Source: Sinotaia quadrata
Taxonomy: Eukaryota > Mollusca > Gastropoda > Architaenioglossa > Viviparidae
NCBI GenBank assembly: GCA_028829895.1
Contig: CM054181.1
Location: 3,730,501-3,794,500 of the forward strand
DNA length: 64,000 nucleotides
Direction: 5' to 3'
The translations under genes and the position numbers were made by a program. Numbering within the stretch: position 1 is the first letter of the stretch; the number at the start of each line of letters is the position of its first letter. A model generated the notes under the pieces. That model did not search any database. It was not told the DNA's origin and worked only from the letters and a program-made list of their open reading frames with translations. This document shows, piece after piece, positions 1 through 13,900 of this stretch.

Positions 1-306
1 TCTTGATGTGACTAGAGACTAGTTTGCTTGATAACAGCCCTATTTTTCTACAGGACACTTAGTATATATTTATGTATCTACTCTTGATGTGACTTGAGAC
101 TAGTTTGCTTGATAACAGCCCTATTTTTCTACAGGACACTTAGTATATATTTATGTATCTACTCTTGATGTGACTTGAGACAAGTTGGCTTGATTCTTTA
201 GTCAAAAGTAACACAGCCCCATTTTTCTACAGGACACTTAGTATATATTTATGTATCTACTCTTGATGTGACTTGAGACGTTTGCTTGATAACAGCCCTA
301 TTTTTC
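1..306. repeat. About 84-bp tandem repeat, ~4 copies
   Basis: Direct repeat with core ctacaggacacttagtat and cttgatgtgacttgagac; the third unit carries a short insertion. Each unit has an acceptor-like tttttctacag on the plus strand. The array may extend left of the window. Confidence 0.85.
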
Positions 307-373
307 GACAGGATACGAAATATACATTCCAGATAATACTAATTATTTTGCTGTTTATTTTTTTAAAATATAG

Positions 374-510
374 GATTATTTATAAGAACTTGTTGCAGCA
401 TACAACAATGGTGAAATATCTCAACAGTTGTATGCTCAGTTTATATGCTGGACAAATACAGAATTTAATTATGAGGCTGAGACAAGCAACAGAAAAAATG
501 CAAAGAGATG
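374..510 (+). CDS. Possible coding exon of an unrecognised plus-strand gene
   Basis: Between an AG (aaaatatag) and a GT (GAGATG then gtaatt) the sequence is open in two frames. In one it reads YAGQIQNLIMRLRQATEKMQ and joins in phase to the 972 segment; in the other it reads ISQQLYAQFICWTNTEFNYE and stops at TAA 514-516. Neither peptide was recognised. If real, it would be the end of a gene converging on MORC from the left. Confidence 0.3.
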
Positions 511-971
511 GTAATTGTGTTTTACTTGGCTAAATCTCAAGTGTTCAAATATTCATCATTGTTCATGTCTGCAGTTGAGTGAAGTGGAACCTGTGCAGCT
601 GAATGAACACAACAACACAAATGAATGAGCAAAATTAACCAATTTAATTTTAATGCATTCACTCTGGAAAGTTTAACCTTTATAAATTTTAAAAAAATAA
701 TTTAATTGAACTATGGTTCAGCAACGTGATCAAGCTCTTTTTGGCATATCAGTATTATTTCAGTCAGCACAGGGACAAATTCATTTGATCTAATCTGCTA
801 ATGCAGTCTAAAAGGTTATATAACCCATATGGAGAGATGCTCTCTGAAACCACATGACGTCATTGGATGGCTCCAATGCAGGGTCAAAGGCCAAAATCAC
901 ACAATAATGTCAAGAATTTTAAAAAAATAAAAATCCTGATTATTTTTATGGAGATGACTTTTTTCTTTTAG

Positions 972-1004
972 TTCATCACAGAAATAGCAGAATGGAAGAT
1001 ATGG
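972..1004 (+). CDS. Possible 33-nt exon, plus strand
   Basis: A strong acceptor (ttttcttttag) and good donor (ATGG then gtaagg) bracket 33 bases that continue the 374-510 frame as HHRNSRMEDM. Splice signals are better than chance, but such pairs do occur in AT-rich introns. Confidence 0.25.
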
Positions 1005-1127
1005 GTAAGGCTTCAACATGCAATCTTTCCATCTTAATGTGTCCATTTCCACTGATATTCATGATTCAAAGATTATGTTAGGCTCCCTGAGGTTTGAAAT
1101 TCAATTCTACGGTTAAGTATTACATTA

Positions 1128-1133
1128 TTTAAT
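1128..1133 (-). terminator. Candidate MORC poly(A) signal (ATTAAA)
   Basis: On the minus strand ATTAAA lies about 50 bases past the MORC stop codon. This variant is common in animals, but in AT-rich DNA a single hexamer is weak evidence. Confidence 0.3.
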
Positions 1134-1183
1134 CATTAACCATTAGATCTTATGCAAATCACAAATTCTAAGTGAAGCTAGAG

Positions 1184-1940
1184 TTATCCAGTTTCACCAC
1201 TGTTAACACGGATCATCTCTAGGACAATCATCTCGATATCTTCTTCAGTTCCTAAATCCACATCAGGAACAATAAAAGAAAGCAACCTGTAGATGTTATG
1301 CTGAAGTTTCTTAAAACGTTGCTGGAGAATGGAATGTTTTTCTGCCAGTTGTGTATACTTTGTTTCTTTGTAACATTTCATCTTTTGCCCAGACCCAGTA
1401 CCAGGTTCAGTACCTGAAGCATTGTTTTCATCTTTAATTAGTGGAGCTCCGTGGCAAGAGCTACTGCCTATTAATTCATCAATCTCATCAATGATGGGTT
1501 TGATGTCTTGATCAGTAGATAGACTGGGTTCTTCTGTTAGATCAATTACAGGTTCAGCAGAAGAGGAAGGGGTCAGCGAGGAGTGAGTTTGGGAGCATCT
1601 TGTACCTTGCTGAGAAGCTGACACACAGACTATTTCTATATCAGAAGCAGTTTCTGTTCCAGGAGAAGGTGCACAATATGATGTGATACCATTTGCTTGA
1701 GCAGAAGATGATGTAGTTTTAGAAGAAGTGCAAGAGTTCACACTTTGCTTTTTCAAGGAAACTCCTGCCAATTCATCATTTAAATCAGCATCTGCTGGAA
1801 AACCGGTGCTGGATGTATCTTCTTCTTCACTAAAATTACGAGTGATGGAAAGCGTTTCACCAGTCTCTGTTGTGATGTTAATTCGCTTGGAAGTGCTGCT
1901 ATTGAATGGTTCTGTTGACTTGCGTTTGCTGATTCTCCCG
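1184..1940 (-). CDS. MORC3: MORC exon 18, Ser-rich tail, SIM and C-terminal helix
   Basis: Starts after acceptor ctgatttcag and runs to a TAA stop whose last base is 1184. It opens with a basic GRISKRKS patch, continues as a Ser/Thr/Glu-rich tail and contains the hydrophobic-acidic EPVIDLTEE motif (core 1535-1549), a textbook SUMO-interaction motif. A second acidic/hydrophobic run, SDIEIVCV (core 1622-1639), could be another. It ends with a helical [13 protein letters not shown] segment like the MORC3 C terminus. The open frame extends upstream of 1940 but is intronic there. Confidence 0.9.
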
Positions 1941-4900
1941 CTGAAATCAGAGGAACTCAGTTTAGAAAGTCTTAGGTAGCCTTTTAATGTACTGAGTGAA
2001 AATGTCTTAAGCATTTATATTTATATAAACTGTGTCTTAGGCAGCCTACCAGTGCAATTAGATAAACTCAGTCTTAGATAATCTCCAAATTTAATCAGGT
2101 GAAATCGGTAACCTCCCAATGTAATCAGATAACTCAAGTCTTACATCAGTATAAAGTTAGATCTTTATCAAATAAGTGATTACATATTTCTGTTGTGGTT
2201 GATAGTTATCCTATATAAGTAGACTACATCAGCAGTGAATGATCAAATGAAAACAGTTATATTTCATTTAATCTGAACTAATGTTTAAAGCACTAACTCA
2301 CTGTAGTAACAATGGAATTTTGTGAAATATTTTAAAAATATTCTATAAGTGCATAAAGATACTAGTAAAACCAGTAAGATAATGTATAAAATTATTTGAA
2401 AATAAATTTAAAAACAATTAAGTGGCACGTTAGAGAACCTTTGAAATGGTGATTGTTTTTGATAATGACAGAATTATGTTATGTGGACCAAACTTACCAT
2501 TAAAAGTTGAGCTTCAGCATGTACTTGGGGCGGAGGGGGCTAGGTATAGATATATATCAAGGGTGCACAAACTTTTTAGGCCAGAGGGCCAAATTTCCAA
2601 TTGATAGTGCATGGAGGGCTCAGTAGAAAAAAACCAACACAAATAATGAAATAATGTGCTCCGGGGGCCACACAGAGCACTGTCTTGGGCCTCATGCAGC
2701 TTGCAGTTTGTGCACCCCTGTTATATATCATGAGGAGCTATCTATACAGTGGGTCCTACTACATTAGAATATTTTTTATCCCTCTCCTGTCATGATCAGT
2801 CAAAATGACTTGTATCCCTTTTCTAAAAGTATAGGTCACTTGCTGACAGATTTCCCCACCCCAACCCCTGCCTCCTCCCTCAAGTAAATGAATACAGTTA
2901 TTTACATGTTAAATTTGATTTTTCAATCTGAATGCAGAAAATTTAAAAGGGACATTTGTTGATCAAGTTATAACTATTTTTTTCATAAGCACATTTAATA
3001 AAATATAAGCTTACATTGCAAAATGATAGTTAGAGTGATGCAATTCATACATGTTTCTAAACAGGTAATATATGTACTGTTGATAGTGTGATACAATTCA
3101 TTACATGTTTCTAAACAGTTAATATATGTACAGTTGATAGTTAGAAATAAAAACAAAACAATAGCATGCACTTTAGTTTTAAAAAAAATAAATGCTTTCC
3201 ATAAATGATTTCAAGGACGCCCACCATCAGTGCATTGTTAGAAAGTTAACAGTTGCACTTATAAACTTTGTATAATGGCAATAATATGCAAAATTATTGT
3301 TTTAGCACATGCAAAATTCTGCAGGCATGTCGTAAACTACATATTTTATTCCTGATGGGAAACTAGTTGAATGAATTATTGTTTTAAGTATTAAATCTAA
3401 AAAAACAAACAAAATTTTTGTTTATGCCATGATGATGTTATAAAACACAATGGAAACCCCCAAAATATAATTTTTTAAAAATAATTTATGGATCGTTTCC
3501 CTCCTCACCCCAATCACACTTTCCCTCCAATCACTCATCCCTCTTTGCAGGACATACTTTATAAACACTCTTATGATAGTTCCATGTGTATTGCATCACA
3601 TTCTTTCAGTGTATTTTGAATAATCCAGGAAAGAAAAATTTAATTTTAATACATGATTGTTGCTTGCATACATTATAGAAGGATCTTACAAATTGCACCT
3701 ATTCTTGAATATTTATGTGCAGATATTTTAAGAAGATACTTGGCCATACAGAAATTTCTAGCTTTTCACTTTCAAATATCTTATATAGCCATGCTGTATT
3801 GAAAGTTGTGGAAGAACATTGCATTAGAACGCCTCTGAATATTCTCAACCTGCTTGTCATGTAAGCTACACAAAAAGTTTACCTTGTAGAAGACACAGGA
3901 CTCTGATCTGAATCTATTGCTGAAACAACCTCAAGCAATTCCTGAAAATAATAAACAGAATTAAATATAACTACAACTCAAGAACTGATAAAAACCTCAA
4001 TTAATTCCAGACAGAATGAAACAGAAGTAAAATTCATCTACAACTCACTGCAGTTATTGAAAGGATAAATTAGAAATAAATTCTACTAAAGAACCTGGGT
4101 GTAAAATATGCACATGTATACATGTTCTGGAAGATGTCTAAAACAGTATTATTCTATGAGAAGTGTAGGCATGTGTAACAAATACTACTGCAGTGTCAGC
4201 AAAACAATTTCATAGGCTATGCATTATATTGCAGATATAATGCTTCTGCAGAATTTGCATGCTTTGGGGGATTTTAATACCATAATATACATTAAGACAT
4301 TTCATGACAGAAATTTTGATTAATTAGAAAGTAAAATATTATTTAACACTATAAGCAGTAGGTACATTTGGCTGTTTTCAACAAGTACTTCACAAGGTTG
4401 CACCTTCTTTCCTTTCTAAATGCTTTAGGATACAGGTTTTCATTAATTCATTTACATCATACATTATTCTCTTTAGTCTTAAATAATTCTAATAAATACT
4501 AATTTATTTTAGAAAATTATTTTTTAAAAGTGTTTTAATTCAACATTTCTAGTTATTTAAAGTTGAACTAACAATTATTTAGATAATTATGATAATAAAT
4601 AATGTGATAGGAGATAAGATAAGATTATCAAATACCCTTTTACCTTTAAAATTTATTTGTCTGCTAAAACTGGCTGGTCAGTAATAATATGATTTATAAA
4701 TAAATAGGCACAAAGAATAAAATCATTTAGAATATTTTTATGTCCTGTTTATTTTTGCAATTAAGCAATACATACTGCATTCAAAACCCTGTATACTTTG
4801 TTCATAAAATTTAAAGTTTGATCATTTTGAGTATAGTGAGTTCCCTATTTTTAAAAGTTTTATTTACATGAATTTAAAAAATCTAATATATATGCATTTA

Positions 4901-7900
4901 TTTTTTATGTGCATGTCAAACTTAAAGTTACACAACATAATACCTATGATTTACATTTTATGTGTGAGTCAAACCTGAAGTTATACATGACCTAATATTT
5001 ATGATTTACATTCTAGTTGTGGGTCAAACCTGAAGTTATACATGTCCTAATGTTTTTGATTTACATTCTAGTTGTGGGTCAAACCTGAAGTTACACATGA
5101 CCTAATATTTTTATGATTTATATTCTAGTTGTGAGTCAAACTTGAAGATATACAATCTATTATTTATGATTCATGTTTTATTTGCAGATCAAACTTTAAG
5201 TTCACAACCTAATATTTATGCATTTACATTTTATTTAACTTGAAATTACACACAACCCATGATGCTTTCCTGAGAACAAGAGCAAGATCTGTATTTTTCA
5301 GACTTTCAGTAATTAGCCGCACTATACAGATGTTGAACTATGTGTGTCTGCATTACAATACTGTGAGAGTCTGTGTACATACATATATATTTCAACAGGG
5401 AAAATCCTATTCTATTTACGCATTTCGATGAGAAAATCCTGTTCTATTTGTGATTTTGTTTACTGAGGGTCTTGAGAATACATATTGTGTAAAAAAAAGT
5501 ACTCTACTGGCTATATAAGTGCTAAAATAGCTGGCATATTTTTAATTCTCATAAATTCTTACATACCAATCACTCATACATAAACATTCACATATTATTT
5601 ACTTTATACAATGTAATCCTAAATTTACAAAATGACCAATATCAAACCATGCTGGTTAGAGGACTGTCTAAATATGACTTCTTTTAGGAATATAGAATGG
5701 TCAAGAATAGGGAATAGACATCAAAACAAAAGGCTTTTTGTATGTTTTCTTCTCCCCATTATTTTTACCTTAACCCTTTGATTCTAGCTGGCAATACGCA
5801 ACATAAAATCAGTTATACTCTTCTTCTCCCCATTATTTTTACCTTAAGAAGTGATTCTAGCTGGCAATACACAACATAAAATCATCTTCTTCTCCCCATT
5901 ATTTTTACCTTAACCCTTTAAACTTGAGATCCTGCTAATATTACCAGAAAATCGGATTTTCCCGGTAGCCTGCAATAGCGGTATGAACAAATAAAATTAT
6001 ATCCTGATAAACTACAACATCGGTATTCGCTGACTTACCCTAGAAATGAACTCTTCCAAAGATTTTGTGTGTCTGCATCTTGGCGTGCAAGTTCAGTGTA
6101 GTGTACAAGGCTAAAATCAGTGTAGTGTACAAGGCTAAATATGGCGACGGTCTTTCGATGTTCTGCATGCAAACACTACTTGTGCATTCGAATTAACAGC
6201 CGCTGTTGGTCAGATTATCATTCCAAGAAGGAATTTTGGCGATAAAGTGTTTCACACATTGAGTGGCTAACTGATTTCACGTAGCAAATTTTAAAAAACA
6301 ATTTTTAAAAATTGACGTTTTTTTGCTCAGGGTGCTCGGGTTAGGGGTTTGTTACGTACAGGCGCGTGGAGTTCAAAGGGTTAAGAACTAAAGAAGTGAT
6401 TCTAGCTGGCAATACGCAACATAAAATCAGTTATACTCTTGTTCTTCCTTGCTATTTCCTCATTCTATTATACAATAACTTTTCTACTTAAACAACTAGA
6501 CATGTTAGACACAAAGACTAGACACGTTTGACACAAAGACTAGACATGTTTGATACAAAGACTAGATATGTTTGACATCACTAGACACAGTAGACATAAA
6601 GACTAGGTATGTTTGACATGACTAGACACTAGACACAAAGGCTAGCATGTTAGACACAATGACTATTTGAAATATTTGATGCAAACACTAGATTTGTTTG
6701 CAACAAAGACTATTATGTCTCATACAAAGACTAGATGTTCGACATAAAGACAAATTAAGATGTATTTACATAATTCATTTATGTGCATATTTTGTTTAAT
6801 TTTTATTCTAGAATTCTAAAACATCAAATTAGTCTCTTACCCCAGCACTAGTTTTGGATGTCTGGAGGTTATGGGCAGCAACCATAAGAGAGTTACGTTG
6901 ATCTTCAACTGACTTTTTCTGTGTCTGCAAACGCAAAAGGAGGCGCTTCTGTGCCTCTTCTCTTTTCTTCGCCTCAAACAATTCTTTTTTCAGGTTATCC
7001 ATGTTGTGCATATTTTGCTGAGAGCTGCTCACCTGTACACATTTACAAAAACAACCATGTATGATACAAGTTATTCACCAGTGCAAAATTACTCATCTGT
7101 ACTCATTTACAAAAATAACCATATATAAGTTATTTACTCAATCAAAATCACTCACCTGCATACATTTACAAAACAATCAAATATGATAACAGTTATTCAC
7201 CCAAACAAAATCACTCACCTGCATACATTTACAAAACAATCAAATATGATAACAGTTATTCACCCAAACAAAATCACTCACCTGCATACATTTACAAAAC
7301 AATCAAATATGATAACATTTATTCACCCAAACAAAATCATTACCCTGCAAACAAATAAAAGCAGGTATTTTTTTTAAAACATAAAATAGGTTTTTCCAGA
7401 GAACAGATGTGCATACTGTAGAAATGAGTATGTATAAAATCACTGATTTGCAAGCCCGCAGTGACAAAGGGCTCTAAAAAAAACCTTTCATAAGAGATAA
7501 CAGATCTAAAGTACTTACGATGTTATCCACCCCTAGTGAAATGAGTTGCCCTTGTACAATATGTGAGGTAAAGCCTGAAAATAGCAGGGAAGTACACAAG
7601 CCCATTCATATGCACGGTTGTTAACTATTTAGGAAAAACTTAGTTCTTGTAGAAAAATGCACTTTTCAGCAAATGACCAAATGTGCACTGTAGAAGACTC
7701 GGAGACGGGAACAGATTTGTATATATACACAGAGCACATTAAAGTAAGAATACACGTGAAAAACTTTCAATCATATCCAAAGCAGCAGCATATTGAGTGA
7801 CTGTGATGAGCCCAAAGAAGGATGAGAAGCAGTCATATTTCCAAAATAGAATCTAGATAAGACAAAAGGAGCCTTTTTCCTCAGCAAAGCCAATCTGTCT

Positions 7901-10900
7901 TTCTGTGCTATATATTTTTAAAAGAATGACACTAGAGTGTGGACAAGTACTCAAGGATATTTATATATTTATATATATAGTACTTTCTTTAAGCCAGGAT
8001 GAACATCTGACAGCTAATATCTTTCAGCTAAGGGAATGGTGAAATAAAAGAGTCTGGATTTATTTTTTAAAGTGTAGATTTTAAAAATTTTAAGATTTTA
8101 AATTTAAAAGCTCTATCTGAACCTCAAATGAAAGAATTATTATCACCATCTATAACTACTGATGGGGTAACTGGCTACAATCAGAGAGACTATTCTTCAC
8201 CAGGAAAAAAGAATCCAATACTAACATCTCATTGTTACTAAGACAAGTAATATTTGCATTCCTGGGGGGGGGGGGGGGGAAGAAATGCAATGATTCTTCA
8301 TGATAAAAGTTAACCTGTTAAGTGTCACAAGGACATATATGTCCTAAAGTCTAACCGACTGCAGTGCCATGGGGTCAAATATGTCCAGTTGGCATGCTCG
8401 CTCAGTGAACATTTATTTTCTTACTTCACAACATATGTATAACATATAAAATTCAGCAACATATTTTCAATTTATTTTCCGTTCATTTACATTATTACAT
8501 ACTTCATAAATTTATATCTTCTTCTTTTACTCCTGATGAAATTGAACACATACTCAGTACTTATTATTTTTACTTGACAAGTTACCTCTGTATCCATTGT
8601 ACCATACAGACTAGCAGAGTATACAAAATTTCTAAATTTTACTGATACTGATTTTTATAATAAAATTTTCTGCATCTGGATTTGTGCTTCACTAAGTTTG
8701 ATTACAATATGTGAGTGTCAGCCTGAGCAAAAGTTAGCAATGACATCTAAAATATGTCAGTCAAAGGTTAACAAAGACGTCTTAAAATATGTGAGTGTCA
8801 GCCTGAGCAAAAGTTAGCAATGACATCTAAAATATGTCTGTCATGGCAAAGGTTAATAAAACATATTTATGAAAGTATATTTAATAATGACAAGTCACAT
8901 CAACACACTGAAGTTTGTAAAACATTATGAAGACAGAGCATACTCAGGTACCAAACCTCATTTAACTGCTGTTGGCATTCTCTTTCCAGTCTCTCCAGTT
9001 CTGCTTCTCGGGCTTGAAGTATTTTCTCCCTTACTAATATGTCCGCCTAGAAGAAATACAAAAGTATTTGTATATTAGATATTTTTTTTTTACAAGATAC
9101 AGTTTATAAGGAAGCATTCTTAGTTAATTAAAATTATTATTTTCATAAACTATAATTATAAAATTAAAGTAATTTTTCCTAAGGTCTTAGCTTATTTTTT
9201 TAATAAATAAGTAAAAGAACTTGATATAAAACAAATAGTTGTATTTAAAACTTACAAGAATAAAGTTCAACTTGCAAAAGAAAAATAAGATAAAGATATA
9301 ATTTACTTACCATACTCAATCGTTTCTTTTCTTCTCTGGGGAAAAAAAGCAAAAACAGAACTAGCAAAATAGCAAGGCTTGTTATGTTTCATTTTTTAAA
9401 TAGGAAGAAATTTTGAATATCTACTTTTAAAAATATCTTCAGCAACATTAATCTAAAATTTAACAAATAGGAAGAAATATTTAATATTTACTTTCTAAAA
9501 TATCTTCAGCAATATTAATCCAAATTTAAAAAAAAAAAACAGAAACAAAGGAAAAGTGAAAAACTGCATTATATTATATTTAAATGAAGTGTGGGATTTT
9601 GACAAATGTCACAAAATTATCTGTTTTGCTTTATTTAACAAGAATCCCACTATTTGTTTCTCCACTTTTTCTTCTATCCACATATATATTGATGGGAGGT
9701 GTCTGAAAAAAATGACTGAAAAATATGATTTTCAACCTTTTCTCAATTGCTGGAATGCATGCTAGTGTCTGGTGACCAAAAGGTTTTCTCAAATAAAAGC
9801 CTGATTATACAACTAGAGAAGGAAAAAATTATTTATAAACACAACAAAACAAGTGAATGCATTGTATGATTATGCTAATGTAATGAGTAACATGACATCA
9901 GAACCCACTTAAGAGATTAACATATCTATATATAGTTTTTAAATTTCAAATTAAAATTTAAAAAATGTATACTGTGTATGTGTTGATTTATCTATACAGT
10001 TCATAAAAATTCTTGTTCAGATAGGCCTGTTGATTTATCCATACAGATCATATAAATTCTTGTTCTGACAGGTCTGTTGATTTATCCATACAGTTCACAT
10101 AAACTTGTTCAAAGCAGCTTGTTGGTTTAACTGTACTGTTCACATAAATTTTTGTTCAATAGGAAGTGTTTCAAGAGTATCAATTAAAGTAATATGTTCT
10201 AAATTTAGTTTTTTATTTATACATGAGAATATACACAGTTTAGGTTAATAATCCTAAAAATTACTTCCCACATAAAATTATTTCCTAAAAATTACTTCTC
10301 ACATACAGCTAATCTTAAAGTTAAGCAACTGTGCAGGCTAAGTATGATGTGACACTTATTTTCCTTGAATAACCTAACACTCAGGTAGGAAGCAGTTGAT
10401 ATTATAGTTATTAATGTCTCATTTTCTCAGGTAAATAAATAAGGTAGGCCATTACTCACTGTAGTTTTTTAAATTTTTTCTTGTAAGTTGGCCTTTGGAC
10501 TGCTTTATCTTCATCCTCTGGCTCCTCAGGAATATCACAGCGACTGTTAAGTCATAAAATGATCGTCAACATTCAGTATGACAATTATAAAATGGGCATT
10601 TATGACCAGCTCTGGCAAAACGAGCCCTAAGGGAAAATCTAACAAAGTAGGGTTATTGCCCATTTTGAATTAATAAACTGTTTTGGGTAACAGGATCATA
10701 GTTCTAACCTTAAAAACAAGGGAGTTTTAAGCGTATGAAGTTGGAGTGGGCAATGAAAGCCATTTTGAGAAAATCACAAGGCACAACTCTGACAAAATGT
10801 TGCTTTCTTATGGTCATAGTCACTGTGCGGAAGGTTGTCTATGGTTGTATACCATTTTAGTTCTTCAAATATAGCACTTTAAGGGCTTTAAAATACCTGT

Positions 10901-13900
10901 TATGACAATACTCTCTGGTATATTTAAGATACAATTTAATTAAAATTATATTTGTCTGTATTAAAATGATTAAAATTTAAATTATATTGCATTTTTTCAT
11001 GAATTTAACTTAAAATTTTCACAATAATATTCTATCTTAGCATCATATATTATTGGTGAAAAGATTTGATGAAAAATGAAAATGAGATAAAAAGACCCCC
11101 TTTTCCTTATCATTATCTGAGTTCACCATTAGCAAGGAAAGACTCTCTATGCCAGAGCAAGTCACATAACTTATATACTGTGAAATATATGGCATGAATG
11201 TTCTTTAATTGCCTTACCAAAGGAATGTCTCATTCAATAAATATTTATAATGTATTTATGAAATAAAACTAAATATTAAATGCCACATCATTAAAGGTTT
11301 ACATCAAGATGTGAAAAATTATATAAAAGTAGGTTGTTTGGTTTTGCATTTAGTTTAGGGGGTCTGATGTGAACAAGTGTCAATAATTTATTTAATGTAT
11401 GAGACAACAGCAACAAGATTAACAAAATGTACTGAATTATTATGTGGGCTAATATAAATAAAGACTGTGAGTGGGTTTAAAAAATTATATGCTTGTCAAT
11501 AATAAATGGATTTAATGTACAAAATTATTTTTAAAAAAAATGCTACATATAAATAGCAGTGAACCTGATTATGTATGAGCAATGTAAATAGGGGCCATCC
11601 AACAAACTTTCACAAATATTGTGCATGATGATATAGTGAAGTTTGAATATAAAAGCTTAATTTAAGTGTAGGTCAGGGTTTGTGTGGCAAAACTACTGGT
11701 ATGCATGATGATGTAAAGAATCAATATAAGAACTTACTTAGGTGTAGGGTCAGGATTCATGTGACAAAACTACTGGTATGCATGATGATGTAAAGAAGAA
11801 TCAATATAAGAACTTACTTATGTGTAGGGTCAGGATTCATGTGACAAAACCATTGATCAGGAAGGTCTTTGGGTGCAGAGTCTGGAAGACGTCGCCATTT
11901 CATGCAGCGATCACACTGGGCCCAAGTCCAATCAGGAAGATATCTATAACAACAGACCAAAATATACTACTATTACACTGAGCAAATTCAATCAGTAACA
12001 TACTTATAAAAATAGAGAAATGTGGAGTGTGATAGGTACAGTCCAGTCAAGAAGACATCTATAAATAAAAAGAAAACAAAAACTGAACAAACTGAGCAAT
12101 CAGGAAAATACCTATAAAACATTAGAAAACAGAAAGAACCTAAAAAAATGGAGAAAATGTATAATGTGATCACACCGAGCCAGTCCAATTAGAAAGGTAC
12201 TTATAAAAACAGGAAAAAACCATACACTCTGATCATACAGGCTGCATGTCCAATCAGAAAGATATCTATAAAAGTAGACAGAATGCACACAATGTCTATA
12301 AAATAGAGAGAACATATACTATAATTAAAGGGCCAGTCCAATCAGAAAGATATTTAATTATAGTACATGTTCTCTCTATTTTATAAATATCTTTCAAGGG
12401 CCAGTCCAGTCAGAAAGATATCTATAAAATAGAGAGAACATATACTGTGGTCACTGGGCTAGTCCAGTGAGAAAGATATTTATAAAAATGGAGAAAACAT
12501 GTGTCCATTCAGAAAGATATCTATAAAAGTAGAGTGAACATGTCCAGTGTCCAGTCAGAAAGATATAAAAAAACCACTCACTACTATCATCTGGAATATA
12601 TGACTGTGCACATAAGCGTATCAATTCACCATTAGGGTGTTAATATAAGCATATCAATTCACCATTAGGGTGTTAATATAAGCATATCAATTCACCATTA
12701 GGGTGTTAATATAAGCATATCAATTCACCATTAGGGTGTTAATATAAGCATACCAATTCACCATTAGGGTGTTAATATAAGCAAATTAATTCACCATTAG
12801 GGTGTTAAAAAACAAAATTCTATATTAGGATGTTAATATAAGAATATTAAATCACCATTAGGGTGTTAAAAAACAAAATTCTATATTAGGATGTTAATAT
12901 AAATGTATCATTCTAAATTAGGGTGTTAATAACAAAAATCTGAATTAGAGTGTAAATAAAATTTAATTTTAAATTAAGGTGTTAAAAAAGTATATAATTC
13001 TAAACTGGTATGATAATATAATCTTATAATCCTAAATAATAATTATACTTATGAAAAAAAGTTAAGCTTTTAAAAGTTCAATTAAAAGCAGGCTGATTCA
13101 TATAAATATTTACAACAAATATAATAACCAATCTTAGTAGTGCCAGACCTGTCAACAACAAAATCAGAATATTAACCTGGGTAATGTTGGCCTCAGATTG
13201 GTTCCGTTCTTTTCATTCCAATAATCATTCAGTTTGAGACCAATAGAAGACATTATGGCACTAGACACAAACAAATTTTAAAATTATTAAATAAACAGAT
13301 CAGTTGTATTAATGAAACATAGAACTAAACCAGAGATTGCTTTTGTTTTATGTTTAAATTTAAAACAAAATTCAAATGCTGGTTTAAAATAAGGCAAACA
13401 AGGACTAGATATTTTTTTTTCAATATTTTTTTTTTAAACTAAATATTTATCACACAGACACACTTACAAGAATTATAAATTTTACTGGTTGTACATTTAT
13501 ACAAGAGTTGTCTACTTGCAACACCCCCAAAACAAAAGTATCTTACTTTGTTGAAAGCTTGTGTAATTTATCCACAATTGCTTTGGAGGTTCTGAATTGT
13601 TATTTCAGAAGTAAACTTCTCTTAAATCTCAGTATTCAGTTCAGTTATCTATTAACCTTTTGGTTGGCAGGTACTAAACTGCGACAAAACATTTTTTGGG
13701 GTGTAGAATTAATATTAGACAAAAGGTGTAATATAACAGAATTTAACTAGTTTTATGAAGAGCTATATTTTAGGTCATAGTTTATATTATTATATATTGC
13801 TATATTATAATAGTAATAGTCCTGGTTATTAAAATAAAACATTATATATAATTATAAGAAAACAAAGAAAGCATCCATGTCAGCAGTGTGAATATGTCAT

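Noticed and set aside
1728..1979. 83-codon plus-strand frame
   Set aside because: Shadow of MORC exon 18 on the opposite strand.
7017..7017. Alternative acceptor for MORC exon 16 at 7017
   Set aside because: Also in phase, but has a poorer upstream tract than 7032; kept only as a possible alternative giving five fewer residues.
8951..8951. Donor directly after LNE in MORC exon 14 (GAG then gtttgg)
   Set aside because: It breaks the phase into exon 15; the weaker GT eight to ten bases further on keeps it.
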